DNA of 60,749 nt from Clostridium polynesiense (GTDB lineage: Bacteria > Bacillota > Clostridia > Clostridiales > Clostridiaceae): contig NZ_CCXI01000010.1 in the NCBI RefSeq assembly GCF_000820705.1, positions 1 to 60,749 on the forward strand, given 5' to 3'. The notes below the pieces were generated by a model. It saw only the letters and a program-made list of their open reading frames with translations, made no database searches and was not told the origin of the DNA. This document shows, in pieces, positions 18,045 through 25,636 of this stretch (its first letter is position 1; each line of letters opens with the position of its first letter). The position numbers and the translations under genes are program-made.

Positions 18045-19229
18045 TTAAACATTAGTTATATAACTAATTTTATCTGCATAATTAAATTTCATAAACCTTA
18101 AAAAGCATTCATGGAGATTTTCACGAAGGTCAGATGTTAGGGAAACATTAGCCTCATACCAAATATTTTTTATCTCAAGAAGGCTTTCCTTTTTCTTTAA
18201 GATAATTTCCGCTCTTCCTATAAAGTTCTCTCCATGAAGTATGGGAAGCACATAATAGCCATATTTTCTTTCTGCAGCAGGGGTATATATTTCCCATTTA
18301 TAGTGAAAATTAAAGAGCTCCTTAATTAAATTCCTATCCCACAGCATATTGTCCAAAGGTGCAAGTAGCTCCGTTCTTTCCTTGAATTCTGATTTTTCTA
18401 TGGCGTTTTTAAGGAGAGAAAGATCTTCTGAGAGACAGTAGAGTTTATCTTTTAAACCCTCCACATCTATCTCCAGGATTTTTCCTTCTTCAATAAGCTG
18501 GAAAAAGGCTTCCTTACGCTCCTTTGATTTCATTTCCCATATATTAAGCCATGCATCTGATGGTTTGTTCCATAGAAGTCCCACTGAAGAAATTCTTCGG
18601 AGTATCCTCCATTTTATATGTTCAATATCCTGAGGATAAGGCTCTTCAGCTTCCAAAATCTCTTTTGGAATATATTTGTCTGCAAGGTCATAATACTTTA
18701 CTGTGCCTTTTTTATGATGGATAACTAAATCTCCTCTGAAGTAAAGGGTTTCCAGTGCTGCTCTGGAAAGCCTGGTATCGCTCCAATACCAGGAAACCTT
18801 ATCCTTCATATTAATATCCTTAGAGCATAAAGGACCTTCAGCTTCTAGTCTTGATAATATGGAAGCAGAAACCTTGTTTACCTCCTTTATTCCTCTGCCT
18901 TTTTCTTTATGATAACTGCGGTATCTGTTAAAATATATCCAGGCCTCTACAGGAATTATAGCTAGATTCTTATCAAAGTAATCAACTAATTTTCTTTCCG
19001 TATAAAGCAGCTCCTGAAGCATTTCCTTTTTAAAACCGTAAACTCTTGACTGGAGTACCAGCTCGGCATTTTTGCCGCATACATCTATAGGATCATATTG
19101 AATACAGCCTGCCTGTGTAATAAACTCCAGAATTCCTTCTTTATTGCTGTATTTATAATCTCCCATCAAACCCTGCTTTAGTAAAATAAACCTGACAGCC
19201 TGCTTTTTGGTTAGCTTTAGCGGAACCAT
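18045..19229 (-). CDS. YcaQ/AlkZ-family winged-helix DNA glycosylase
   Basis: A 394-residue member of the HTH_42 superfamily, which unhooks interstrand crosslinks or removes bulky alkylated bases. Family hallmarks are an N-terminal helical region ending in the catalytic-type motif QYD (44-46), the TERKLVDYFDKNLAIIP segment, and C-terminal APLDNMLWDRNLIKELFNFHYKWEIYTPAAERKYGYYVLPIL. The motif is Q-x-D rather than the Q-x-Q of antibiotic self-resistance AlkZ enzymes, pointing to a housekeeping repair branch. It lies 17 bp downstream of the CYTH gene. Confidence 0.88.
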   Translation of the reverse strand: MVPLKLTKKQAVRFILLKQGLMGDYKYSNKEGILEFITQAGCIQYDPIDVCGKNAELVLQSRVYGFKKEMLQELLYTERKLVDYFDKNLAIIPVEAWIYFNRYRSYHKEKGRGIKEVNKVSASILSRLEAEGPLCSKDINMKDKVSWYWSDTRLSRAALETLYFRGDLVIHHKKGTVKYYDLADKYIPKEILEAEEPYPQDIEHIKWRILRRISSVGLLWNKPSDAWLNIWEMKSKERKEAFFQLIEEGKILEIDVEGLKDKLYCLSEDLSLLKNAIEKSEFKERTELLAPLDNMLWDRNLIKELFNFHYKWEIYTPAAERKYGYYVLPILHGENFIGRAEIILKKKESLLEIKNIWYEANVSLTSDLRENLHECFLRFMKFNYADKISYITNV

Positions 19230-19246
19230 TTCAAAACCTCCCTAGG

Positions 19247-19816
19247 TTAAAGACCTTTTATATTACTGTTATTAATACCTCTCTCCTCTAAAATCTCATA
19301 AACGGTTTTTGAGGTGGTATCTTCAGGAGTATAACCTAAGATGTCTAAAATCTCATTGAATTCCTCTTCAGAAGAGGTCTCAATTTCTAAATAGGGGAAG
19401 GGGCAAAAGGTTTTATCATTTATGTCAATTTCAATAAGTGTGTTTTTATATTTATAGCTTTCTCTGTATTTTTCTATACTTTGAATCAAGGTGAGTCCAA
19501 GACCTTCAAAGATTTTTTTAGCAGACTCACTATCGTCTACAATAACTTCGTTTTCCTCCATAACCTTAAATACATCCTGACTAAGCATTTTTTTCACCGT
19601 CATGAAATATTCTTTTTTATTGTGGAGTATATCATTAACTTCTCTTACTCTTGCATACCCTTTAAGCTTTAAAAGCCTCATATCTTCAAAATCATAAATA
19701 TTATTTATCTGTTCTTCCTTTTTTACTAAAGGAATATTATGATTATTCATTATACTTCTTATGTCATCCACATTTATATCTAATACTTTTACTTCGAATT
19801 CGTTCACAGTATTCAC
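19247..19816 (-). CDS. CYTH domain protein (class IV adenylate cyclase / triphosphatase-like)
   Basis: A 189-residue CYTH protein. The N-terminal ExExK signature is EFEVKV, followed by YARVREV, YFMTVKK and EIDINDKTFCPFPYLEIET, which provide the basic and acidic residues lining the triphosphate tunnel. Families with this fold act as adenylate cyclases, thiamine triphosphatases or inorganic triphosphatases; sequence alone does not decide. It shares a transcript with the downstream glycosylase gene. Confidence 0.85.
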   Translation of the reverse strand: MNTVNEFEVKVLDINVDDIRSIMNNHNIPLVKKEEQINNIYDFEDMRLLKLKGYARVREVNDILHNKKEYFMTVKKMLSQDVFKVMEENEVIVDDSESAKKIFEGLGLTLIQSIEKYRESYKYKNTLIEIDINDKTFCPFPYLEIETSSEEEFNEILDILGYTPEDTTSKTVYEILEERGINNSNIKGL

Positions 19817-19865
19817 CTCATAAATAAGTAGTTATATTTTAGTGTTATGAGGATATTTTATGATA

Positions 19866-19967
19866 TAATGATGTATTATACAATAGCTATGAATCATAGG
19901 AGGGGGATTAATGGACAATTTTAAGGAACAGCTGGTCACCGTAGAAAATAAAACAGCTTATAAAATA
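19866..19967 (+). repeat. Left copy of a perfect 102-bp direct repeat
   Basis: Identical to 21179-21280, offset 1313 bp. It contains the RBS and the first 19 codons of the DUF6106-like membrane-protein gene. The sequence upstream of this copy is the native intergenic region shared with the CYTH gene, so this looks like the original 5' end left behind by an insertion. Confidence 0.95.
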
Positions 19968-20030
19968 AAAAAGGTGAAGGCATATGTAACTCAGAAGAAG
20001 GTATTTGTAAACAAAACTACAAATAAATAG
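19911..20030 (+). pseudogene. Truncated 5' copy of the DUF6106-like gene
   Basis: A 39-codon ORF sharing its first 19 residues with the intact protein at 21224 and then running into 20 Lys/Thr-rich residues encoded by the insert, ending at TAG 20028-20030. It keeps the AGGAGGGGG RBS, so it may still be translated, but it lacks both membrane segments. Confidence 0.75.
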
Positions 20031-20205
20031 ATGATCCGATGCCTCACCTGAATCATATAATCTTTTGAAATAAAACGTCATAAGTTGTATAAAGAGACGT
20101 TATTTAAAATGAAAATTCCTGTATTTATAATACTAATGGGATATAATAGTTACAAACATTTTAGAAAGAGTATAAATGGAGACTCTATTATTAAGGAGGT
20201 AGTTT

Positions 20206-20448
20206 ATGACATATTATTCTGTAGCCATAGCACTTGTATTTTGTGTTTTTTTAGGTGTGATATTTTCTATTATCGGAATAATAGGAACAAAGAAAGTGGA
20301 AAAAGAGCTTGGAATATCAAATGGAGAACTATCTGATATGGAAAGAAAAAGGCTTAAACCATACATAATATGTAGAGCAATCGGATACTTTCTACCTATA
20401 TTTTCTTCATTTATTTTAATATATGTTGTGTACAAAATGTATTCTTAA
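20206..20448 (+). CDS. Small two-helix membrane protein inside the insert
   Basis: An 80-residue protein with two hydrophobic segments (about 5-27, VAIALVFCVFLGVIFSIIGI, and about 57-77, ICRAIGYFLPIFSSFILIYV) separated by a charged linker. AAGGAGGTAG precedes ATG, and a TATAAT box lies about 55 bp upstream. Function unknown. The region 20031-20205 between it and the repeat holds only promoter-like sequence. Confidence 0.6.
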   Translation: MTYYSVAIALVFCVFLGVIFSIIGIIGTKKVEKELGISNGELSDMERKRLKPYIICRAIGYFLPIFSSFILIYVVYKMYS

Positions 20449-20489
20449 CTCTTATGCACTTTGTTTTTCTTCTTTGGAATTATAAAATC

Positions 20490-20691
20490 TTCATGCCCTT
20501 TCTCCAGTAAATTCAGAGCCACCTAAACAAGAGAAAAAGAAGAAAACTGAAATATCAAAAGAAATTGGGAATATTCAGTAAACTGAAAAACAGCCGGTTG
20601 CTATAAACTTTGGAAATCCGGAAAAAAACGGTTAATGGGAATTTAAAATACTGGAAGCAAAAGAAGGAGGAAGGACATTCCGAGGAGTATA
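20490..20691 (+). pseudogene. Decayed ORF inside the insert
   Basis: One frame reads as a protein broken by two TAA stops: a Lys-rich linker after NSEPPKQEKKKK, then QPVAINFGNPEKNG, stop, and WEFKILEAKEGGRTF. The segment resembles the start of a DUF4352-type secreted immunoglobulin-like domain. No start codon is left. Assignment is tentative; what can be seen is a continuous coding-like frame with point stops. Confidence 0.4.
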
Positions 20692-20724
20692 GTTATTAAC
20701 ATATAAAAATAGAGGTATAGAATT

Positions 20725-21000
20725 ATGAAGTATTATAAGGTTGATGGACTAGCTGAACTCTTCAATGTTCATGCTGACACTATTAAAAGAGAAGTACAAA
20801 GGAATAATTTAAAATGCTTTAGGGTGGGAAAGGAAATAAGGTTCACACAAGAAAGCATTGATGATTATACCAATGTTGTGAATAACGGAAAAACCACAAG
20901 AGAAGTTGAATTAGAAAATAAAATAGAAGAATTACAAAATCAAATATGTGATATGAAAGCAGCACTAAACAGAATTAAAAATGAGATTATTAAATTTTAA
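20725..21000 (+). CDS. Excisionase/MerR-like helix-turn-helix protein
   Basis: A 91-residue protein with an N-terminal excisionase-type winged helix (MKYYKVDGLAELFNVHADTI, then FRVGKEIRFTQESIDDY) and a C-terminal coiled coil (ELENKIEELQNQICDMKAAL). Such proteins direct excision of integrated elements or regulate them. Its place just inside the right junction of a repeat-flanked insert supports that role. A terminator follows at once. Confidence 0.75.
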   Translation: MKYYKVDGLAELFNVHADTIKREVQRNNLKCFRVGKEIRFTQESIDDYTNVVNNGKTTREVELENKIEELQNQICDMKAALNRIKNEIIKF

Positions 21001-21005
21001 ATAAT

Positions 21006-21031
21006 AAGGAGGGATTAACCCTCCTATTTTA
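21006..21031 (+). terminator. Terminator after the excisionase-like gene
   Basis: Stem AGGAGGG / CCCTCCT, loop ATTAA, followed by ATTTTATTT. Confidence 0.8.
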
Positions 21032-21112
21032 TTTGCCGTCAAAAAAACGTCAAAAATTCATTATTAAAATGTGTGATTTTATGTTACCATTGTGATATGA
21101 ATAAATAACTTT

Positions 21113-21155
21113 TATACAAAAACATAGATTTAATGTGGTTCTATGTTTTTGTATA
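21113..21155. repeat. 15-bp perfect inverted repeat near the right junction
   Basis: Arms TATACAAAAACATAG and CTATGTTTTTGTATA with a 13-bp spacer, ending 23 bp before the right 102-bp repeat. It could be a recombinase or regulator binding site of the element, or a weak bidirectional terminator. Confidence 0.7.
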
Positions 21156-21178
21156 TTAATAAAATATTACTAATATGG

Positions 21179-21280
21179 TAATGATGTATTATACAATAGC
21201 TATGAATCATAGGAGGGGGATTAATGGACAATTTTAAGGAACAGCTGGTCACCGTAGAAAATAAAACAGCTTATAAAATA
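21179..21280 (+). repeat. Right copy of the 102-bp direct repeat
   Basis: Identical to 19866-19967. It supplies the RBS and first 19 codons to the intact downstream gene, so the insertion left the gene functional but under a new upstream sequence. Confidence 0.95.
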
Positions 21281-21724
21281 TCCACTATATTTATGTATGT
21301 ATTTGCTGTAATGGCATTTTTATTTTTTGTAATTCAGAACTTAATCTTTGGAATTATTTTTGCATTAGCTGCAGGATTTCTGTTCTACTTTAAAAGATAT
21401 CTTTATACAGAATTTGAATACAGCATAACCAACGGAGAAATAGATATAGATAAGATATTAGAAATGAAAAGCAGAAAGAGAATAATTAGCTTCAACATGA
21501 AGGATGTGGAGTTATTAGCTCCCATTGACAGCGACATATATAAAGGTTATTCCTCAAAACCTTCTGAAAAGGTTCCGGCAATACCTTCAGGAAATAGTGA
21601 CAGAGCCTTCTCAGCAGTAATTTCTCAGGGAGGTAAAAAGTTACAGGTTATTTTTGCTCCTAATGAAGAATTTGTAAAGCTATGCTTTTTATACAACCCA
21701 AAGGCAGTAAAGAAAAATAATTAA
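21224..21724 (+). CDS. DUF6106-like membrane protein
   Basis: A 166-residue protein with one hydrophobic hairpin (about residues 20-55, two closely spaced segments) followed by a soluble domain (EFEYSITNGEIDIDKILEMKSRKRII and later IFAPNEEFVKLCFLY). The fold resembles bacterial PH-like membrane-anchored proteins of unknown function; the DUF number is from memory of similar clostridial proteins. Its 5' end was the target of the 1.3-kb insertion. It is 18 bp before the nucleoid-associated protein gene. Confidence 0.75.
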   Translation: MDNFKEQLVTVENKTAYKISTIFMYVFAVMAFLFFVIQNLIFGIIFALAAGFLFYFKRYLYTEFEYSITNGEIDIDKILEMKSRKRIISFNMKDVELLAPIDSDIYKGYSSKPSEKVPAIPSGNSDRAFSAVISQGGKKLQVIFAPNEEFVKLCFLYNPKAVKKNN

Positions 21725-21742
21725 ACATAGGATGGTGAATCC

Positions 21743-22780
21743 ATGGAATACATAAATGACATAAGTATTATGGAGGCAGTAATACACATTTTGGATAACA
21801 ATGGAGATGAGCCGATTTTAAATCAGTACAAAATGGAATTAAACGAGGATATATATAAATTTATCCTTAAACATCTGCAGAAATCCTTTAATGATGAAGA
21901 GCTTAAATATGCGGTATTTAATAAAAGAACTATAGTAAAGGAAGTAACTCAGGAATTTTTAAATGGAGATAACCCTGATTTTATAGCAGTGTCTCAGGAG
22001 CTTGCCAGACAGATGTTTTCTCTTATGAAGTCCAATGTAAACATACCCTCCTGCGATTTAATGGTGGTTTATATATCCACAGAATACGGACCAATGCTGG
22101 GGATATTGAAGATGGATTATGTTAAGAATTTTACTCATCAAATTGATTTTGTGGATGATAAAATAGGAATAAATATTGTGCCTCACGCTGCAGGATTACC
22201 TGGAGGAGGGCAGAGGCTTCAAAAATGTGCCTTTATTAAGCCTATAAGAGAAGATCAGGAATTTAATATCATGGTAATAGATAAGCAGACAAAGTCTAAG
22301 GATAAAGAGGAATACGGTTCTAATTATTTTATATCAAATTATTTAGGATGCAATATTATTGCCAATGAAAGGGATATGACAAAAAATCTCATCAAAACCT
22401 CTGAAGCCTGGACGAGAGATAATATGTCAGAAAATGCTGATAGAGCTGAGCAGGTAAGATCTAAGATCAAGGAAAAGCTAAAAACCGAGGAAACCATAAA
22501 TATCAATGAGCTTACAGAGGAAATTTTTAAAGAAGAACCTCAAGCTATACAAAGCTTTACGGAATATGCTTCCGCTCAGGGCTTAGATGAGGAAATTACC
22601 CTTGATAAGCAGTACCTTGAAAAAAAGCTTAAGCGGGTAAGACTTAAAATAGATAAGGATATTGATCTTTATATCAATGAAGAGGTTTATGGTGATATTA
22701 ACCGCTTTGAAATAGTAAGAAACGGCGACGGCAGTATCAATATGATAATCAAGCATGTGATTAATTATATTGAAAAGTGA
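21743..22780 (+). CDS. Nucleoid-associated protein (NdpA/YejK, 37-kDa family)
   Basis: A 345-residue protein of the NA37 family of cytoplasmic nucleoid-associated proteins. The N-terminal domain has ISIMEAVIHILDNNGDEPIL, the middle has LMVVYISTEYGPMLGILKMDYV, and the C terminus carries the family's DNA-binding-like end with YINEEVYGD. A strong terminator follows. Probably cotranscribed with the upstream membrane protein. Confidence 0.88.
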   Translation: MEYINDISIMEAVIHILDNNGDEPILNQYKMELNEDIYKFILKHLQKSFNDEELKYAVFNKRTIVKEVTQEFLNGDNPDFIAVSQELARQMFSLMKSNVNIPSCDLMVVYISTEYGPMLGILKMDYVKNFTHQIDFVDDKIGINIVPHAAGLPGGGQRLQKCAFIKPIREDQEFNIMVIDKQTKSKDKEEYGSNYFISNYLGCNIIANERDMTKNLIKTSEAWTRDNMSENADRAEQVRSKIKEKLKTEETININELTEEIFKEEPQAIQSFTEYASAQGLDEEITLDKQYLEKKLKRVRLKIDKDIDLYINEEVYGDINRFEIVRNGDGSINMIIKHVINYIEK

Positions 22781-22848
22781 TGAAAAGCTTATTAAAAATT
22801 AATAGATAGGAAATCCTTTAAAATACTGATGAAAATATATAAAATTAT

Positions 22849-22881
22849 AGGGAAGTCTTTTGACTTCCCTTATTATTTTTT
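22849..22881 (+). terminator. Terminator after the nucleoid-associated protein gene
   Basis: Stem AGGGAAGTC / GACTTCCCT with a TTTT loop, followed by a T-rich tract. Confidence 0.85.
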
Positions 22882-23028
22882 AAGAGATTATATTTTGTAA
22901 GTCTGCTTTATTGCTGAATCTAAATATTAACTTTTCTCCATCAAAGGTTGTATCAAATGATTTCTTTGATATATATTCCTGATTATATTTTCAGTTTCAC
23001 TGCTTGCTAAAATCGTTTCAATTTTCAT
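22880..23028 (-). pseudogene. Remnant of a small gene (minus strand)
   Basis: A short minus-strand coding trace: ATG at 23028 reads MKIETILASSETEN, then the frame moves and continues as NQEYISKKSFDTTFDGEKLI and FRFSNKADLQNIIS to a stop at 22880. Joined, it is about 50 residues with alternating strand pattern, so it looks like a decayed small protein. AT-rich DNA from 23029 to 23253 shows nothing else convincing. Confidence 0.35.
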
Positions 23029-23253
23029 AACAACTCTCACTTTCATTTATATTTCCACTTTTTTATTACTTTAAATTTCACGTTCTATGCACATCATTCT
23101 AAATATTAAGTTAAGACTAAATAATAGCATAAGATAAATTATAATAAAGATTAACATAAATTACAATTTATAGTATAATAATTGAAAGAAATATTGTACT
23201 ATAAATATATAAACTAATAATAGGAGATAGGTGCAACAGCATTTAAGAGTGAT

Positions 23254-23640
23254 ATGAAAAGAGATTCATTAAATAATCCTATAAGGATAGTAATTGCATT
23301 ATCATTGCTCTATTTCCCTAGAGTGAGCTTTTCTTTAATAGCAGCAATATTGATTATTTCTGCTGCTTCTGATAAAAATCAAATTCCTATTGCAGGTACT
23401 TATTGTGAGCTTCCTAAGGATAAATATGAAATAGTAATTGACGAAAAGAAATTCCGATTATTCGTTAAATCAAGAGGGTATTTAATGGCAATATTGTTTT
23501 TCATAGAAGGGGTATTATTAATCTACGCCTTTGAGATAGCAGCAGAAATATATGTTTTGCTTTTAATAATTGTAAACATATTTTTTATGGGTATATCTAA
23601 TTTGATATTAGAGAAATATTATAAATTACGAAACCATTAG
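23254..23640 (+). CDS. Hypothetical membrane protein
   Basis: A 128-residue protein with an N-terminal hydrophobic segment (about 10-35), a soluble middle (CELPKDKYEIVIDEKKFRLF) and a hydrophobic hairpin near the C terminus (about 75-118). No recognised family. The RBS is weak (AGAGTGAT). It lies in the accessory block of small unknown genes between the insert and the IS element. Confidence 0.55.
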   Translation: MKRDSLNNPIRIVIALSLLYFPRVSFSLIAAILIISAASDKNQIPIAGTYCELPKDKYEIVIDEKKFRLFVKSRGYLMAILFFIEGVLLIYAFEIAAEIYVLLLIIVNIFFMGISNLILEKYYKLRNH

Positions 23641-23725
23641 AGATTGGCTGTTTTATTTATATATTAACCCGTTGATCTCTTTTTACTAAACTTCATTATT
23701 TAAACATATTAAAGGAAGTGAAAAT

Positions 23726-24145
23726 ATGCTTGAGAAACTGCCAACAGAATATGAATTGAATGAATTAATGGGTAAAGATGCCTATAGAGCTTGGTGCTCT
23801 ATCAATAACTTTATAAAAGATAATTATAATATGGATATGATTTGGGACAATGGAGGAAAAACAGGGGTATTTGAACTAAAGTACCGAAAAAGCGGGAAAA
23901 CCTTTTGCGCATTGTATCCAAGAGAAGAAGGTATCCGTATATTAATCATCTTTGGAAGGAATGAAAGAGGAAAATTCGAAGCATCCAGGGAATATTTCTC
24001 TGATGATATGAATTACTTCTATGACAGTACTCATGAATATCATGATGGGAAATGGCTGTATTTAGACATAACAAAGGATACGATAATGAAGGATATAGAA
24101 GGACTATTATTGATAAAGAAAAAGCCGAATAGAAGAAAAGAGTAG
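23726..24145 (+). CDS. DUF3788-type protein
   Basis: A 139-residue soluble protein with the pattern WCSINNFIKDNYN, ELKYRKSGKTFCALYPREEG, IRILIIFGRNERGKFE and KWLYLDI, as seen in DUF3788 proteins of unknown function. AAAGGAAGTG precedes ATG. It is 24 bp before a membrane protein gene. Confidence 0.7.
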   Translation: MLEKLPTEYELNELMGKDAYRAWCSINNFIKDNYNMDMIWDNGGKTGVFELKYRKSGKTFCALYPREEGIRILIIFGRNERGKFEASREYFSDDMNYFYDSTHEYHDGKWLYLDITKDTIMKDIEGLLLIKKKPNRRKE

Positions 24146-24169
24146 AGTAAACTCTCATGGAGGTATACA

Positions 24170-24616
24170 GTGAAGAAAGTGAAATTGATATTAATGGCTC
24201 TATTGCCAATAATAATAGGATATTTGTTTATTAACATATTTTTTATTCCTTGGTTAATGTATACTGTTCCATTTTTAGTAATGGGTTATTGGTTCTGGGT
24301 AGGAGGAAAATTTGCGGAAAATGTTAAAAGTCCACTCAAAGCAACACTTTATGCTAATTTCATTGGAACAATAGCTTTTGTATTATATTATTATCAATTT
24401 GTTATTACAGCAGATAAGGATAGAAATTTAACTTTAGCAGTTTTTTTTCAATTATTTACCGCTCCTCTTGGCATTATAACAGCAAAAATTGCATTAATAT
24501 TTCAACGAAATCCTAATGAGGTAACTCCGGTTACCTTTTTTGCAATTCAGGCTTTAGGGTTAATATTAATGATGCTAGTGTTTTTCAGTGGTTATGTTTA
24601 TAAGAAAAAGCGATAG
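24170..24616 (+). CDS. Hypothetical four-helix membrane protein
   Basis: A 148-residue protein starting at GTG after GGAGG, with four predicted transmembrane helices (about 5-25, 35-55 region, 60-85 and 120-143). No family recognised. It probably shares a transcript with the DUF3788 gene. Confidence 0.6.
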   Translation: MKKVKLILMALLPIIIGYLFINIFFIPWLMYTVPFLVMGYWFWVGGKFAENVKSPLKATLYANFIGTIAFVLYYYQFVITADKDRNLTLAVFFQLFTAPLGIITAKIALIFQRNPNEVTPVTFFAIQALGLILMMLVFFSGYVYKKKR

Positions 24617-24808
24617 TTTCCTCGAGGCTTGCTTTCTAAATGGAAGGATAATTATAAAAGATACGGTCAGGCAGTAAAACCTCAGGAACCTGAGAACCAA
24701 GAAGAAAATGATAACGAAATAAATTATAAGAAAGCATACGAACAAATAATAGAGGATAGGAAGAAAAAAGACCTGGAAATTGCTGAACTTAGGAAATTAT
24801 TAAAATAA
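24617..24808 (+). pseudogene. 3' fragment of a gene with coiled-coil C terminus
   Basis: A frame open from the preceding stop, with TTG at 24629 as the only possible start and no RBS. It encodes a charged, helical tail (KPQEPENQEENDNEI, then EIAELRKLLK) like the coiled-coil ends of small phage or HTH proteins. Most likely the residue of a gene whose 5' part was lost when neighbouring DNA rearranged. Confidence 0.4.
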
Positions 24809-24881
24809 ATAGTAAGTCTTGGCAATTAGATATAAATATGTTTCCTTATAAGATAGAAGGGGAAAATTGAAAAAACAATTA

Positions 24882-24889
24882 AAAATTAA
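24882..24889. repeat. Target-site duplication, left
   Basis: AAAATTAA directly adjoins the left end of the IS element; the same 8 bp recur at 26786-26793. Eight base pairs is the duplication size of IS1595-family elements. Confidence 0.9.
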
Positions 24890-24925
24890 GGCTATGTTTA
24901 AAATTATTGTTGATATTAAAGTATT

Positions 24926-24951
24926 AAAAAAAGACTCCAAATTTCGGAGCC
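24926..24951 (-). terminator. Terminator after the passenger kinase gene
   Basis: On the minus strand GGCTCC / GGAGTC (one G-U pair) with a 7-nt loop, followed by seven T residues, located between the kinase stop and the left end of the IS. Confidence 0.65.
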
Positions 24952-24993
24952 CTTTACTTCGTTTAAAAGGAAGATTCCGAATCAAATGCTTTA

Positions 24994-25542
24994 CTAACAG
25001 TCATTAAGTTTTGATATCTGTTCAATAATTTGATGCACAATATCATCGGCACTCAAGTTACCATCCACAACAAAATCTGAATTTGGTTTTATTGTTTTTA
25101 ACATTTCCAAATATGCGGTTCTACCGCCAGAAAGATAACAATTCAAATCATTTCTTAATGAGTCTGGTAACTGTTCTACATTATCCCTTAAGATACGTCT
25201 TGCCATTGCAATATCCAATGGAGTATCTATAAAAATCGCATAATCAATGTAAGGTGTAATCTTATCATTTTTATACGCAAAAGGATAATCAAGCAGTATG
25301 TAATTCAAATTATCTTGTGCCAACAATGGCTCAATATCGTTCGCTAATACTTCAAGATTCCAAGCATTATAATCTGCACCACTTTGTACCCATTGAAAGT
25401 AATCTTCAGGACCTTCCTCAAAATCATATTCATCAAAATAAATTATCGTTGATAAAGGCAATCTATTCTTTAATTCATTTGTAACAGTTGTTTTACCTCC
25501 GCCTGATACTGCGGCAATCGCAATTACTATAGGCTTCTTCAT
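24994..25542 (-). CDS. P-loop kinase-like passenger protein of the IS element
   Basis: A 182-residue P-loop protein with Walker A AVSGGGKTTV near the N terminus, an acidic YFDEYDFEEG segment, LLDYPFAY and a lid-like DIAMARRILRD with conserved arginines. The pattern is that of uridine-kinase/nucleoside-kinase-like or small-molecule phosphotransferases; the substrate is unknown. The frame opens at GTG 25554, but GGGGG upstream supports ATG 25542. It lies between the transposase gene and the left IS end, on the same strand as the transposase, so it moves with the element. Confidence 0.8.
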   Translation of the reverse strand: MKKPIVIAIAAVSGGGKTTVTNELKNRLPLSTIIYFDEYDFEEGPEDYFQWVQSGADYNAWNLEVLANDIEPLLAQDNLNYILLDYPFAYKNDKITPYIDYAIFIDTPLDIAMARRILRDNVEQLPDSLRNDLNCYLSGGRTAYLEMLKTIKPNSDFVVDGNLSADDIVHQIIEQISKLNDC

Positions 25543-25636
25543 AATATCCCCCACATATTTATATATTCGTTAGTTCGCACTTTATTACTAAAGAGACCTA
25601 ATATTATTATGCATCATTTTCATATTATTGTAAATA

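Larger units (their letters stand above)
19866..21280. mobile_element. 1.3-kb insert bounded by 102-bp direct repeats (integrated element remnant)
   Basis: The 1313-bp unit between the two identical 102-bp repeats interrupts the 5' end of a gene whose complete version survives at the right copy. It carries a two-helix membrane protein, a decayed ORF, an excisionase-like HTH protein and a long inverted repeat near its right end. No integrase or transposase is visible, so it is probably a shrunken phage or integrative element, or one mobilised in trans. The repeats would be its attL and attR-like junctions. A simple duplication is unlikely because the interior is unrelated to the target gene. 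Confidence 0.65.
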
